Shown here piece after piece: positions 15,261 through 23,828 of a stretch of 64,000 bases of DNA; position 1 is the first letter of the stretch, and each line of letters starts with the position of its first letter. This DNA is from Leucobacter exalbidus. Lineage in GTDB: Bacteria > Actinomycetota > Actinomycetes > Actinomycetales > Microbacteriaceae. A model generated the notes under the pieces. That model made no database searches. It saw only the letters and a program-made list of their open reading frames with translations, and was not told where the DNA came from. The translations under genes and the position numbers were made by a program. The stretch spans positions 992,001 through 1,056,000 of the forward strand of contig NZ_JAFIDA010000001.1 of assembly GCF_017834145.1 (NCBI RefSeq), in the 5' to 3' direction.

Positions 15261-16667
15261 CTACCGGTCGTCGAGTGCCTGGCCCTTGCGGTCCACGAGC
15301 CCCCAGGTGGCCGCGGCCGCCACGACGAAGAAGATCGAGAATACGCCGAAGGTGAGCCCTGATCCGCCCGCGGCCAGCAGCAGCGGTACGGTGAGCGGTG
15401 CAATGATCGAGGCGATGCGGCCGAAGCCGGCTGCCGAGCCCGCGCCCGTGCCGCGCAATGAGGTCGGGTAGAGCTCGGGAGTGACCGCGTACAGCGCACC
15501 CCAGGCACCCAGATTGAAGAACGACAGCGCCATACCGGTCGCGATGATCGCGCCCTCGGCGTGCACCGTGCCGAACAGGATGGCCGATACGGCCGAGCCG
15601 ATGAGGAACACCGAGAGGGTGAGCCTGCGCCCCCACACTTCGATCAGCCAGGCGGCCACCGCGTAGCCGGGAAGCTGGGCCAGCGTGATGATGAGGGTAA
15701 AGCCGAACGACCGCACGAGGCTGAACCCGGCGTCGACCAGAATGCTGGGGATCCAGATGAACGCCCCGTAGTAAGCGAAGTTGACGCAGAACCACACGAT
15801 CCAGATCGCGAGGGTGCGGCCGCGCAGTTCGCGCGACCAGATGCCGGCGAGACGCGAGGCCGAGGCAGTAGGACGCGCAGCGGCGGTGCCAGCGGCAGCG
15901 CTGTCAGCACCGCTAGCCTTCTCGGCTGCCTGGGCGTGCGCGGGAGGCGCCGGAGTGGCGGCTGCCTGGATCGTGGCGGCTGGCAGCTTGGCGGCCTCGG
16001 CCTCGAACGAGGCCACAATCACTTCGGCCTCTGCTGCGCGGCCGTGGCCGCCCAGCCAGCGGGGCGATTCGGGCAGCGCCCAGCGCACCACGAGCGCCCA
16101 CACCGCGGGGATCGCGCCGAGCGCGAAGGCCCAGCGCCAGCCATCATCAGAAGCGGGAACTACGAAGTAGCCGATGAGCGCGGCGGCCGTCCAGCCCACC
16201 GCCCAGAACGCCTCGAGAATCACGATGATGCGGCCGCGAATGCGGGCGGGGGCGAACTCGCTCACGTAGGTAGAGGCGACCGGCAGCTCAGCACCCAGGC
16301 CCAAGCCGACAAAGAACCGCAGCACCAGTAGCACCGCCACGCCGCCGACGAGTGCGCTTGCCCCGGTCGCGATGCCGTAGATCAGCAGGGTGATCGCGAA
16401 CACCTGGCGGCGCCCGAAGCGGTCGGCGAGCAGCCCGCCCAGGCTCGCACCGATGGCCATGCCCAAGAACCCGATCGAGGCGATGAGCCCGGCTTCACCG
16501 CTCGAGATGCCCCACTGCTGCGTGAGCGCCGCAATGATGAACGAGATCAGGCCAACGTCCATCGCGTCGAGGGCCCAACCGATGCCTGATCCGGTGAGCA
16601 CGCGTCGGTGCTTGCGCGTGAACGGAAGGTCGTCGAGGCGCTCTGCGATACTGCGGGGTTCGCTCAT
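15261..16667 (-). CDS. MFS transporter (sugar-porter / aromatic-acid type)
   Basis: A 468-aa protein with 12 predicted helices. The N-terminal half has GIGWALDAMDVGLISF and the GxLaDRxGRR loop (GGLLADRFGRRQVF) between helices 2 and 3; after helix 4 comes RFFVGLGLGAELPVASTYVSEFAPARIRGR, typical of NiaP/SV2-like and aromatic-acid carriers. The second half has PELYPTSLRGTG. The central cytoplasmic loop is enlarged by an alanine-rich segment at ~235-285. Substrate unknown; nicotinate or an aromatic acid is possible. Confidence 0.88.
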   Translation of the reverse strand: MSEPRSIAERLDDLPFTRKHRRVLTGSGIGWALDAMDVGLISFIIAALTQQWGISSGEAGLIASIGFLGMAIGASLGGLLADRFGRRQVFAITLLIYGIATGASALVGGVAVLLVLRFFVGLGLGAELPVASTYVSEFAPARIRGRIIVILEAFWAVGWTAAALIGYFVVPASDDGWRWAFALGAIPAVWALVVRWALPESPRWLGGHGRAAEAEVIVASFEAEAAKLPAATIQAAATPAPPAHAQAAEKASGADSAAAGTAAARPTASASRLAGIWSRELRGRTLAIWIVWFCVNFAYYGAFIWIPSILVDAGFSLVRSFGFTLIITLAQLPGYAVAAWLIEVWGRRLTLSVFLIGSAVSAILFGTVHAEGAIIATGMALSFFNLGAWGALYAVTPELYPTSLRGTGAGSAAGFGRIASIIAPLTVPLLLAAGGSGLTFGVFSIFFVVAAAATWGLVDRKGQALDDR

Positions 16668-16748
16668 GATCCCCATCGTAGATCGCTTCGGCGCTTTACC
16701 CCGCTGTTTTGGCGTCGTGTGGCGTTTTATGCCGCGTCATGGGGCGTC

Positions 16749-16776
16749 ATTCAACGGGCGTTATTCAACGGGCGTT
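16749..16776. repeat. 14-bp tandem duplication spanning a stop codon
   Basis: ATTCAACGGGCGTT occurs twice without gap. The inner copy encodes the last codons of the nitronate monooxygenase-like protein; the outer copy lies just past its stop. Confidence 0.9.
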
Positions 16777-17966
16777 AGCTCGCGTACGACCTCGGCGGCC
16801 GGGTGCACCCGTGTGATGTGATCGACTCCGAGCCCGGCGTCGACCGGCACCACGGTGAAGTCGCCGGCCGCGCTGGCCGCGCGAAACTCTTGTTTGGCCT
16901 GTTCATTGGCCGCGAGCTCGGCCTCGCGCCCGTGCCACTTAACAATGAACGGGGTGTCGATGAGTCGCTCAGGGAAATGGGCGGGCCAGGGCCGATCGAG
17001 GGCGATATCGAATACCCGCGTCACCCGGGTATCGCGGCCGTGCGCGGCGATCAGCACCTCGCGGGCCGCGGGTGACACGAGTGACTCGGTACAGGCCGTA
17101 AACGCGGTGCCCACCCAGGCGGCCGCTGATCCGGCGTCGAGTACGCGTCGCACATCGGCCGCGGTGCTGATGGCACCGGCGGCCAGCACCGGGATCGACA
17201 CCGCACCGATCACCTCAGCGAGCAGCGAGCCGAGCGGTTCGCGGTGGTCGCCGTGCCCGCCGCCCTCGAGCCCGCGTGCCACCACGCTGTCGATGCCGGC
17301 GGCCTCGGCGGCCCGGGCTTCATCGGCGGTGGCGGCTTGGGTGATGGTGCGAATTCCCATGGCGCGGGCGCGGGTCACCCACTCGGGGGTGCGGCCGCTC
17401 ACCCAGTCGCCAAAGCTCACCGAAAGCAGGGCGGGGCGGGCAGCAAGGGCGCGCTCAAACATTTCGGGGTCGCGCTCGATGCCCCACCCGACCATGCCGA
17501 TGCCAAACGGCAGCGGAATGTCAGCATCATCCTCACCCGCAGCCTGATGCGCCGCGGCAAACGCCGCAAGTTCGCGCTCGAGCGCGGCCACAGAGCCCGC
17601 GCTGCCCATACCGATCATGCCGAGCCCACCCGCGCGCGACACCGCGTGGGCCAGTGCGCCGCCCGCGACGCCGCCCATCGGTGCACACACAATGGGGGCG
17701 GTGATGCCGAGGTCGCGGCTCCACTGGCTGCTGCGGGGGTGATGCGTCACGGTGTCTCCTTGAATATGGGCAAGTGCGTGTGTGCGGGCCCAGCAAAGGT
17801 CACGCGGCTGGGTGAGCGTGAGGCGGTCGACGACTTCGCCGCCATCGCAGCGGCGCAACTCGACCGCGGCCGAGGTCTGCGTGACGGTCGACACCCGCCA
17901 GGTGCCTCCGTTCAGCTCCCATCGCGCCACCGCTTCGGGGTGCAAGTGTTGTGCGTCATCGCTCAT
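16761..17966 (-). CDS. nitronate monooxygenase-like flavoprotein with an extra N-terminal domain
   Basis: A 401-aa protein in two parts. Residues ~73-401 form an FMN-dependent TIM barrel of the 2-nitropropane dioxygenase / nitronate monooxygenase family: PIVCAPMGGVAGGALAHAVS, then GIDSVVARGLEGGGHGDH (phosphate-binding glycines) and VPVLAAGAIS. Residues 1-70 are a small separate domain (WELNGGTWRV, RRCDGGEVVDRL) that I cannot name. The join is in frame, yet AAGGAG stands before a GTG at 17750, exactly where a normal family protein would begin, so a shorter independent product may also be made. Oxidises nitronates or related substrates in the cytoplasm; substrate not certain. Confidence 0.85.
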   Translation of the reverse strand: MSDDAQHLHPEAVARWELNGGTWRVSTVTQTSAAVELRRCDGGEVVDRLTLTQPRDLCWARTHALAHIQGDTVTHHPRSSQWSRDLGITAPIVCAPMGGVAGGALAHAVSRAGGLGMIGMGSAGSVAALERELAAFAAAHQAAGEDDADIPLPFGIGMVGWGIERDPEMFERALAARPALLSVSFGDWVSGRTPEWVTRARAMGIRTITQAATADEARAAEAAGIDSVVARGLEGGGHGDHREPLGSLLAEVIGAVSIPVLAAGAISTAADVRRVLDAGSAAAWVGTAFTACTESLVSPAAREVLIAAHGRDTRVTRVFDIALDRPWPAHFPERLIDTPFIVKWHGREAELAANEQAKQEFRAASAAGDFTVVPVDAGLGVDHITRVHPAAEVVRELTPVE

Positions 17967-18063
17967 ACATTCCAAGGTACCCCCGAGACGCAAATAGCGC
18001 CCGAGCAACCGTCATGAATCGACAGTGCTCGAGCGCTATGTGCGTACGCGGTGACCTTTTTGG

Positions 18064-18810
18064 TTACACCCGCGAGTAGGTCAGGTCGCGAATATCGCGG
18101 CCCTTCTGGGTGCCCTTCTGCTCGAACGCGGTGAGGACGCGGCCCTCGTAGCGTTCGGCCCAGTCACCGTCGAAGGCGCGCGTGAACTCGGGGGCTTCGT
18201 CGAGCACGTCGCGCATGTGCAGCGCGTACTCTTCCCAGTCGGTGGCGAGGCGCAGCGTACCACCGGGAGCGAGGGCTCGGTGCGCGATGCGCGCAAACTC
18301 GGGGCTAATGAGGCGGCGCTTGTGGTGCTTCACCTTGGCCCAGGGATCGGGGAAGAACACCCAGATCTCCTCGACCGAACCTGCGGGCAAGTAGCGCTCG
18401 AGCAGCTCGGGGGCGTTGACCTCGGCGAGGCGCAGGTTCTCGACGCCCGCTTCGACCGCACCAAGCACGGTGCGGGCGAGGCCGCCACGAAACACCTCGA
18501 CGGCCAGGAAGTTGCGCTCGGGGTGGCTCTCGCAGGCGTGCAGAATTGCGTGCCCCTGGCCTGAACCGATCTCAACGGTGAGCGGCGCGTCGCGGCCGAA
18601 GAGTTCAACGGGGTCGCCCGTCTCGCCCTCGGCGAGGCTCGCTGCGGCCGGGCCGTTCTTAATGTCGAGCACGTAGCGCCCGTGATCGTCGTCCCATGCG
18701 CGCTCCTGCGATGAGGTCATACGGCCACCGCGGCGCACAAAAGACACCGGCTTATCGCGGAACGTCGTCGGATCGTACTGTCTGCGTGTTTGAGGCTGCT
18801 CTTCCGTCAC
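18064..18810 (-). CDS. trmB: tRNA (guanine-N7-)-methyltransferase
   Basis: Methylates G46 in the tRNA variable loop. The 248-aa protein has the SAM-binding [15 protein letters not shown] motif, [13 protein letters not shown], and the TrmB-defining [17 protein letters not shown]. The GTG at 18810 gives [11 protein letters not shown]; a start further in (MTSSQERAW) is possible but would lose conserved residues. It is divergent from aroQ, sharing about 90 bp of upstream DNA. Confidence 0.94.
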   Translation of the reverse strand: MTEEQPQTRRQYDPTTFRDKPVSFVRRGGRMTSSQERAWDDDHGRYVLDIKNGPAAASLAEGETGDPVELFGRDAPLTVEIGSGQGHAILHACESHPERNFLAVEVFRGGLARTVLGAVEAGVENLRLAEVNAPELLERYLPAGSVEEIWVFFPDPWAKVKHHKRRLISPEFARIAHRALAPGGTLRLATDWEEYALHMRDVLDEAPEFTRAFDGDWAERYEGRVLTAFEQKGTQKGRDIRDLTYSRV

Positions 18811-18900
18811 CCTATAAAGGTATCGCAGCTTGGGGCTTCCCCGGCGCTACGATGGAAGAAACGACCACGATGGTCGCACAAGCGACGAGGAGACGGCATC

Positions 18901-19341
18901 ATGACGAGACGCATCCTGCTGGTAAACGGCCCCAACCTGAACCTGTTGGGCACCCGCGAACCTGCGATCTATGGCGCAGATACGCTCGCCGATGTTGAGG
19001 CGCTCGTGGGCCGCGTCGCCACCGAGTTCGGTCTCGACGTGCGCTGCGTGCAGAGCAATCACGAGGGCGTGCTGATCGACGCGATCCATGCCGCACGCGA
19101 AGATTGCGCCGCGGTCATCATCAACGCGGGCGCCTTCACCCACACCTCGGTCGCCATTCGTGACGCGCTCACCGGCGTCGCGCTGCCCGTGGCCGAGGTG
19201 CACATCTCAAACGTGCACACCCGTGAGGCGTTTCGCCACGAATCATTCATCTCAGACATAGCTGAGTGCGTGATCGTGGGCTGCGGCGTGCAGGGCTACG
19301 ATTTCGCGGTGCGGCGCATCGCGGCACTGCTCGCGGGATAA
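18901..19341 (+). CDS. aroQ: type II 3-dehydroquinate dehydratase
   Basis: Third step of the shikimate pathway, dehydrating 3-dehydroquinate. At 146 aa it is of standard length for the dodecameric type II enzyme. Visible motifs: [17 protein letters not shown] with the catalytic loop tyrosine, [27 protein letters not shown], and [15 protein letters not shown] with the catalytic histidine. The ATG at 18901 follows GAGGAGA by 7 nt; upstream codons in the same frame are not needed. Confidence 0.97.
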   Translation: MTRRILLVNGPNLNLLGTREPAIYGADTLADVEALVGRVATEFGLDVRCVQSNHEGVLIDAIHAAREDCAAVIINAGAFTHTSVAIRDALTGVALPVAEVHISNVHTREAFRHESFISDIAECVIVGCGVQGYDFAVRRIAALLAG

Positions 19342-19356
19342 CTGCTCGCGCCGCAG

Positions 19357-20292
19357 TCACCCGGCCAGCGGAAACCAATCAAACAGGGCCGGGTTGTGGG
19401 CGTGCACAATCACGGCAAACACAATCGCGTCGAAGAGCAGGTGCACGGTCACCACGTACGCGAGCGATCTGGTGCGCATAAAAATGTATCCCTGCACGAG
19501 CGCGAACGGGATCGTGAGCGCGGGCCCCCACGACCGGTAGCCCAGCTCCCACAGAAACGATACAAACACGATCATCTGCAGCACGTTCGCGGTCCACATC
19601 GGAAAATGCCGCAGCAGCACCGCAAACACGGTGCAGATGAAGAACAGCTCATCCCAGATGCCCACCGCCCCCACGCCCACAAAGAGCCTGCCGATGAGCT
19701 CGGGTGAGTCGACGGCGGGCCAGTTGCGATAGACGCCCGAGCCCATAAAATACCACGGCAGCAGCAGCCAGGCGAGCACAATCACGGCGCCGAGCCAGCC
19801 CCAGTGCAGTCGACCCCAGCGGCCGCCGCCCCGCCACGGAAACCCGGTGGCCCGGTCGCGATACAGGTACCGCGACACGAGGTAGGGCACGAGCACCGCG
19901 CCCCCGAGCGCGAGCGTAAACCGCACCATCGCACAGTTGTCGAGCTGCGCGGCCAGCGGTATCGTGCGCACGACCGCGAGGCCGATGACGATCAGCGATA
20001 GGTCGCGCAGCAGGCTGGGGGCGCGGGGCGCGGCGGGCTGGGATCCGGATCCCGAATCGCCACCCGCCTGCGCGCCGGGCGCAGCGAACGCGCTATCAGG
20101 CGCAGCGAGCGCGCTGCCTCGAGCGGCCGCTCCCTTGCCGAGCAGGCCGGCCCAGATCAGCCCGGCCGCGGCGAGTAACGCACCGAGCCACAGCTGCTCG
20201 AGCACGAACAGGGCTGGGGCAGCGAGGCACACGAGCAGGGCGGCTGCCGCGTGGGGCAGACGCAGCGGAAGGGTCGAGCGCGCGGCGTGCAT
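19357..20292 (-). CDS. CPBP-family intramembrane protease homologue
   Basis: A 311-aa membrane protein with about eight helices. The C-terminal half carries the CPBP (CAAX protease / bacteriocin-processing) pattern: GIWDELFFICTVFAVLLRHF as motif 1, SFLWELGYR, and TVHLLFDAIVF as the histidine motif. Motif 1 has DE in place of the usual EE and lacks the following arginine, so catalytic activity is not assured. The N-terminal part has an alanine-rich loop. Start ATG at 20292. Divergent from the UvrA-like gene (33 bp apart). Target proteins unknown. Confidence 0.82.
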   Translation of the reverse strand: MHAARSTLPLRLPHAAAALLVCLAAPALFVLEQLWLGALLAAAGLIWAGLLGKGAAARGSALAAPDSAFAAPGAQAGGDSGSGSQPAAPRAPSLLRDLSLIVIGLAVVRTIPLAAQLDNCAMVRFTLALGGAVLVPYLVSRYLYRDRATGFPWRGGGRWGRLHWGWLGAVIVLAWLLLPWYFMGSGVYRNWPAVDSPELIGRLFVGVGAVGIWDELFFICTVFAVLLRHFPMWTANVLQMIVFVSFLWELGYRSWGPALTIPFALVQGYIFMRTRSLAYVVTVHLLFDAIVFAVIVHAHNPALFDWFPLAG

Positions 20293-20325
20293 GACTCCAG
20301 CGTATCGGCGGGTTACTCTTGCCGC

Positions 20326-22698
20326 ATGAGCGATGCACACACCAGAGATGTAGGCCATCCCGCCGACGCACACACCGTGATCAAGGTGCGCGGGGCGCGC
20401 GAGCACAACCTGAAGAACATCGACGTCGATCTGCCCAAGCGCAGGCTCACCGTCTTCACCGGCGTCTCGGGCTCGGGCAAGAGTTCGCTTGTGTTCAGCA
20501 CGATTGCGGCCGAGTCACAGCGCCTCATCAACGAGACCTACAGCACCTTCGTGCAGGGGTTTATGCCGCAGCAGGCCCGCCCCGATGTCGACGTGCTCGA
20601 GGGGCTCACGACCGCGATCATCGTCGATCAAGAGCGCATGGGCGCCAACCCCCGCTCCACCGTGGGCACCGCGACCGATGTGAATGCGATGCTGCGCATT
20701 GTGTTCTCGCGGCTCGGTGCCCCGCATATTGGGTCGCCCCAGGCATTCTCGTTCAACGTCGCCTCGATCAGCGGCGCGGGCGCCGTCACGATTGAAAAGG
20801 GCGGCAAGAAGGTGAAGGAGCGACGCAGCTTCGAGGTGCTGGGTGGCATGTGCAGCACGTGTGAGGGGCGCGGCAGCGTGAGCGATTTCGACTTTGATGA
20901 GCTGTACGATGCATCGAAGTCACTCGCCGATGGTGCGCTCAAGGTGCCTGGCTTCAGCATGGATGGCTGGTACGGCCGCGTCTTTGGCGCGGTGCTGCCC
21001 ATGGACGTCGCGATTCAAGACTTCACCGAAGCGCAGCTGCACGATCTGCTCTACAAAGAACCGATCAAGGTGAAGGCCGACGGCGTCAACCTCACCTATG
21101 AGGGCCTCATCCTACGCATTCAAAAGTCGATGCTGTCGAAAGATCGTGACGCGATGCAGCCGCACATTCGCGCCTTCGTCGACCGGGCCATTGTGTTTCG
21201 CCCGTGCGCCGCATGCGAGGGCACCCGGTTGAACGATTCGGCCAGATCTTCAAAGATCGACGGCGTATCGATCGCCGATGTCTGCGCGATGCAGATCAGC
21301 GACCTCGCCGAGTGGGTGCGGTCGATCAACGACCCCGGGCTCGCCCCGCTGATGGCCAAGCTCGCAGACACCCTCGATTCGTTCGTGCAGATCGGGCTCG
21401 GGTACCTCAGCCTCGACCGCCCCACCGGCACGCTCTCAGGTGGTGAGTCGCAGCGCACCAAGATGATTCGGCACCTGGGGTCGGCGCTCACCGACGCCAC
21501 CTACGTCTTCGATGAGCCGTCGATCGGGCTCCACCCACACGACATTCAGCGCATGAACCAGCTGCTGCTCAAGCTGCGCGACACCGGCAATACGGTGCTC
21601 GTAGTCGAGCACAAACCCGAGATGATTCAGATCGCCGATCAGGTGATTGATCTCGGCCCCCGGGCCGGTGCCTTAGGCGGCGAGGTCTGCTTTGTGGGCT
21701 CGGTGGCGGGGCTGCGTGCCTCGGGCACGCTCACCGGCACGCACATGGATGACCGCGCCCGGGTGAAGGAGACCGTGCGGCAGGCGACTGGTGCGATCGA
21801 GGTGCGCGGCGCCAATGAGCACAATCTGCGCGACATCGATGTCGATGTGCCGCTCGGGGTGCTGTGCGTCGTGACCGGCGTGGCCGGATCGGGCAAGAGC
21901 TCCCTCATTCGCAGTTCGGTGTCGGGCCGCGACGGGGTTGTCACCGTCGATCAGGGCGCGATCAAGGGGTCACGCAGGTCGAACCCGGCGACATACACGG
22001 GGCTGCTCGATCCCGTGCGCACCGCGTTTGCGAAGGCCAACGGGGTGAAGCCCGCACTGTTCAGCGCGAACTCCGAGGGTGCCTGCCCCGAGTGCAAGGG
22101 CGCCGGCATCATCTTCACTGACCTCGGCATGATGGCGACGATGGAGAGCGTCTGCCCCGTGTGTGACGGGCAGCGCTTTGATGCGGCCGTGCTCGAGTAC
22201 ACGCTCGGCGGCAAGAACATTGCTGAGGTGCTCGACCTGTCAATGTCTGAGGCGCACGAATTCTTCGCGCAGCCCGATTCAAAGATCCCGAAGGCCGTCA
22301 AGATTCTCGATCGCTTAGTCGACGTGGGCATCGGCTATATCAAGCTGGGCCAGTCGCTCTCGACGTTGTCGGGCGGCGAACGGCAACGCCTGAAGCTTGC
22401 CATTCACATGCTCGAAGATGCCGAGGTGTATGTGCTCGACGAGCCCACCACCGGCCTGCACCTCGCCGATGTGCAGCAGCTGCTGGGCCTGCTCGATCGC
22501 CTCGTTGACGCGGGCAAGAGCGTCATCGTGGTCGAGCATCACCAGGCGGTGATGGCCCACGCCGACTGGATCATTGATCTCGGCCCCGGCGCCGGGCACG
22601 AGGGCGGCCGCATCGCGTTCACGGGCACCCCCGCGGCCCTCATCGCCGACGGGTCAACGCTTACCGGTCAGCACCTGGGGTCGTACGTGCGTCAGTAA
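20326..22698 (+). CDS. UvrA-like (class II) ABC ATPase
   Basis: A 790-aa protein related to excinuclease subunit A but about 150 residues shorter than housekeeping UvrA, as in the class II/DrrC-like group that lacks the UvrB-binding domain. Two ATPase halves: Walker A GVSGSGKSS and GVAGSGKSS, signatures TLSGGESQRTK and TLSGGERQRLK, Walker B YVFDEPSIGLHPH and YVLDEPTTGLH. Zinc-binding cysteine pairs: CSTCEGRG, CAACEGTR, CPECKGAG, CPVCDGQR. DrrC-type members give resistance to DNA-binding drugs; a role in DNA-damage tolerance here is inference. Its 3' end overlaps the convergent LOG gene by 38 bp. Confidence 0.92.
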   Translation: MSDAHTRDVGHPADAHTVIKVRGAREHNLKNIDVDLPKRRLTVFTGVSGSGKSSLVFSTIAAESQRLINETYSTFVQGFMPQQARPDVDVLEGLTTAIIVDQERMGANPRSTVGTATDVNAMLRIVFSRLGAPHIGSPQAFSFNVASISGAGAVTIEKGGKKVKERRSFEVLGGMCSTCEGRGSVSDFDFDELYDASKSLADGALKVPGFSMDGWYGRVFGAVLPMDVAIQDFTEAQLHDLLYKEPIKVKADGVNLTYEGLILRIQKSMLSKDRDAMQPHIRAFVDRAIVFRPCAACEGTRLNDSARSSKIDGVSIADVCAMQISDLAEWVRSINDPGLAPLMAKLADTLDSFVQIGLGYLSLDRPTGTLSGGESQRTKMIRHLGSALTDATYVFDEPSIGLHPHDIQRMNQLLLKLRDTGNTVLVVEHKPEMIQIADQVIDLGPRAGALGGEVCFVGSVAGLRASGTLTGTHMDDRARVKETVRQATGAIEVRGANEHNLRDIDVDVPLGVLCVVTGVAGSGKSSLIRSSVSGRDGVVTVDQGAIKGSRRSNPATYTGLLDPVRTAFAKANGVKPALFSANSEGACPECKGAGIIFTDLGMMATMESVCPVCDGQRFDAAVLEYTLGGKNIAEVLDLSMSEAHEFFAQPDSKIPKAVKILDRLVDVGIGYIKLGQSLSTLSGGERQRLKLAIHMLEDAEVYVLDEPTTGLHLADVQQLLGLLDRLVDAGKSVIVVEHHQAVMAHADWIIDLGPGAGHEGGRIAFTGTPAALIADGSTLTGQHLGSYVRQ

Positions 22699-23734
22699 TC
22701 GGTGGGGCGCTCGCGAATGCGTTGAGCGCCCGAATCACCCGGTCTAGATCGCCCACCGCGCGGCGTCGCGGGGTGAAGACGATGCGCGGCAATTCAAGCC
22801 GATCATTGTCCTTCACCTCGGGGGCGAGCGGGCTCGTCACCCGAATCTCGCCGCTGTCGAGCAGCCCCGAGAACCGAGCATTCAGCTGTGCTATTTCTCC
22901 CGCAGTCGGGGTGGCCTTGAGTCGCATCACGAGCTCATCGCCAACCCAGCGCAGCGAGTCATAGTTGCGCCAGAAGCCCAAGACCTCGGCGGTCGCGGTC
23001 TCGGCCGAGTCGGTGATGACCACGCGGTCAAGGTCGCCGGCCGAGATATAGCCGCCGCCCGCGAGCTCTTGCGTGATGAACGCGGCGAAGTGACTCCAGT
23101 AGGTGCCACCGGGGCGATCCAGCAGCACGATCGGCACCGGGTCCATCTTGCCCGTCTGCTGCAGCGTCAGCAGCTCAAATGTTTCGTCCATGGTGCCAAA
23201 GCCGCCGGGCAGGCACACGAAGCCGCTCGATTCTTTCACGAGCATCAGCTTGCGGGTGAAGAAGTACTTCATCACGACGTTGTTGGCGTCGACGGTGTTA
23301 CCTTCGGCGTCGAGGGCTTCTTCGAAGGGCAGTCGGATCGAGACGCCCAGCGATTTCTCGGCGCCCGCGCCATCTGCGGCGGCCTCCATAATGCCGGGGC
23401 CCGCCCCGGTCACCACCATCCAGTGGCGGGCCGAGAGCTGCTGCGCCACCTTCTCGGTGTTGGCCCACAGCGGATCATGCGACTGGGTGCGGGCCGAGCC
23501 AAACACGGTCACCTTGGGGGTGTTCGTGTAGGGGGCGAAGAGTTTGAACGCGGCGCGCATCTCTTCGATCGCCGCCGACGTGATCTTCAGGTTGAGGCGC
23601 GACGTGTCATCGGTGCTCAACCCCACCCCGGCTTCAAGAATGCGGCGCACGAGCGCGCGGTGTTTCGTCACACCCGCGGCGGTCAAAAAGGTATCGATGG
23701 CATCGGCGGCGGCTGGCGTCACTGGCATACTCAT
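22661..23734 (-). CDS. LOG-family protein (TIGR00730-like)
   Basis: A 357-aa protein with the family nucleotide-binding fold: KVTVFGSARTQ, VVTGAGPGIMEAA, MKYFFTRKLMLVKES and the hallmark PGGFGTMDETFE. The LOG family includes cytokinin-riboside phosphoribohydrolases; long bacterial members have uncertain substrates and are often misnamed lysine decarboxylases. Extra N- and C-terminal segments of about 60 and 90 residues surround the core. Start ATG at 23734 (MSMPVTPAAAD). It overlaps the end of the UvrA-like gene tail to tail. Confidence 0.88.
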   Translation of the reverse strand: MSMPVTPAAADAIDTFLTAAGVTKHRALVRRILEAGVGLSTDDTSRLNLKITSAAIEEMRAAFKLFAPYTNTPKVTVFGSARTQSHDPLWANTEKVAQQLSARHWMVVTGAGPGIMEAAADGAGAEKSLGVSIRLPFEEALDAEGNTVDANNVVMKYFFTRKLMLVKESSGFVCLPGGFGTMDETFELLTLQQTGKMDPVPIVLLDRPGGTYWSHFAAFITQELAGGGYISAGDLDRVVITDSAETATAEVLGFWRNYDSLRWVGDELVMRLKATPTAGEIAQLNARFSGLLDSGEIRVTSPLAPEVKDNDRLELPRIVFTPRRRAVGDLDRVIRALNAFASAPPITDARTTPGADR

Positions 23735-23828
23735 GCCCCCAGTCTAGGAGTGCAGCATATTTATTGGCCTGAGTTTGCCAATGTTTCATTCCTAGCCTCT
23801 GCGGGGGCCGCGCCGGTAGGCTGAGGCC

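Noticed and set aside
20326-22698. Housekeeping uvrA
   Set aside because: About 150 residues too short and in the class II/DrrC-like arrangement, so it is not taken as the repair UvrA.
22661-23734. Lysine decarboxylase
   Set aside because: PGGxGTxxE proteins are LOG-family; the old decarboxylase name is not supported by the active-site pattern.
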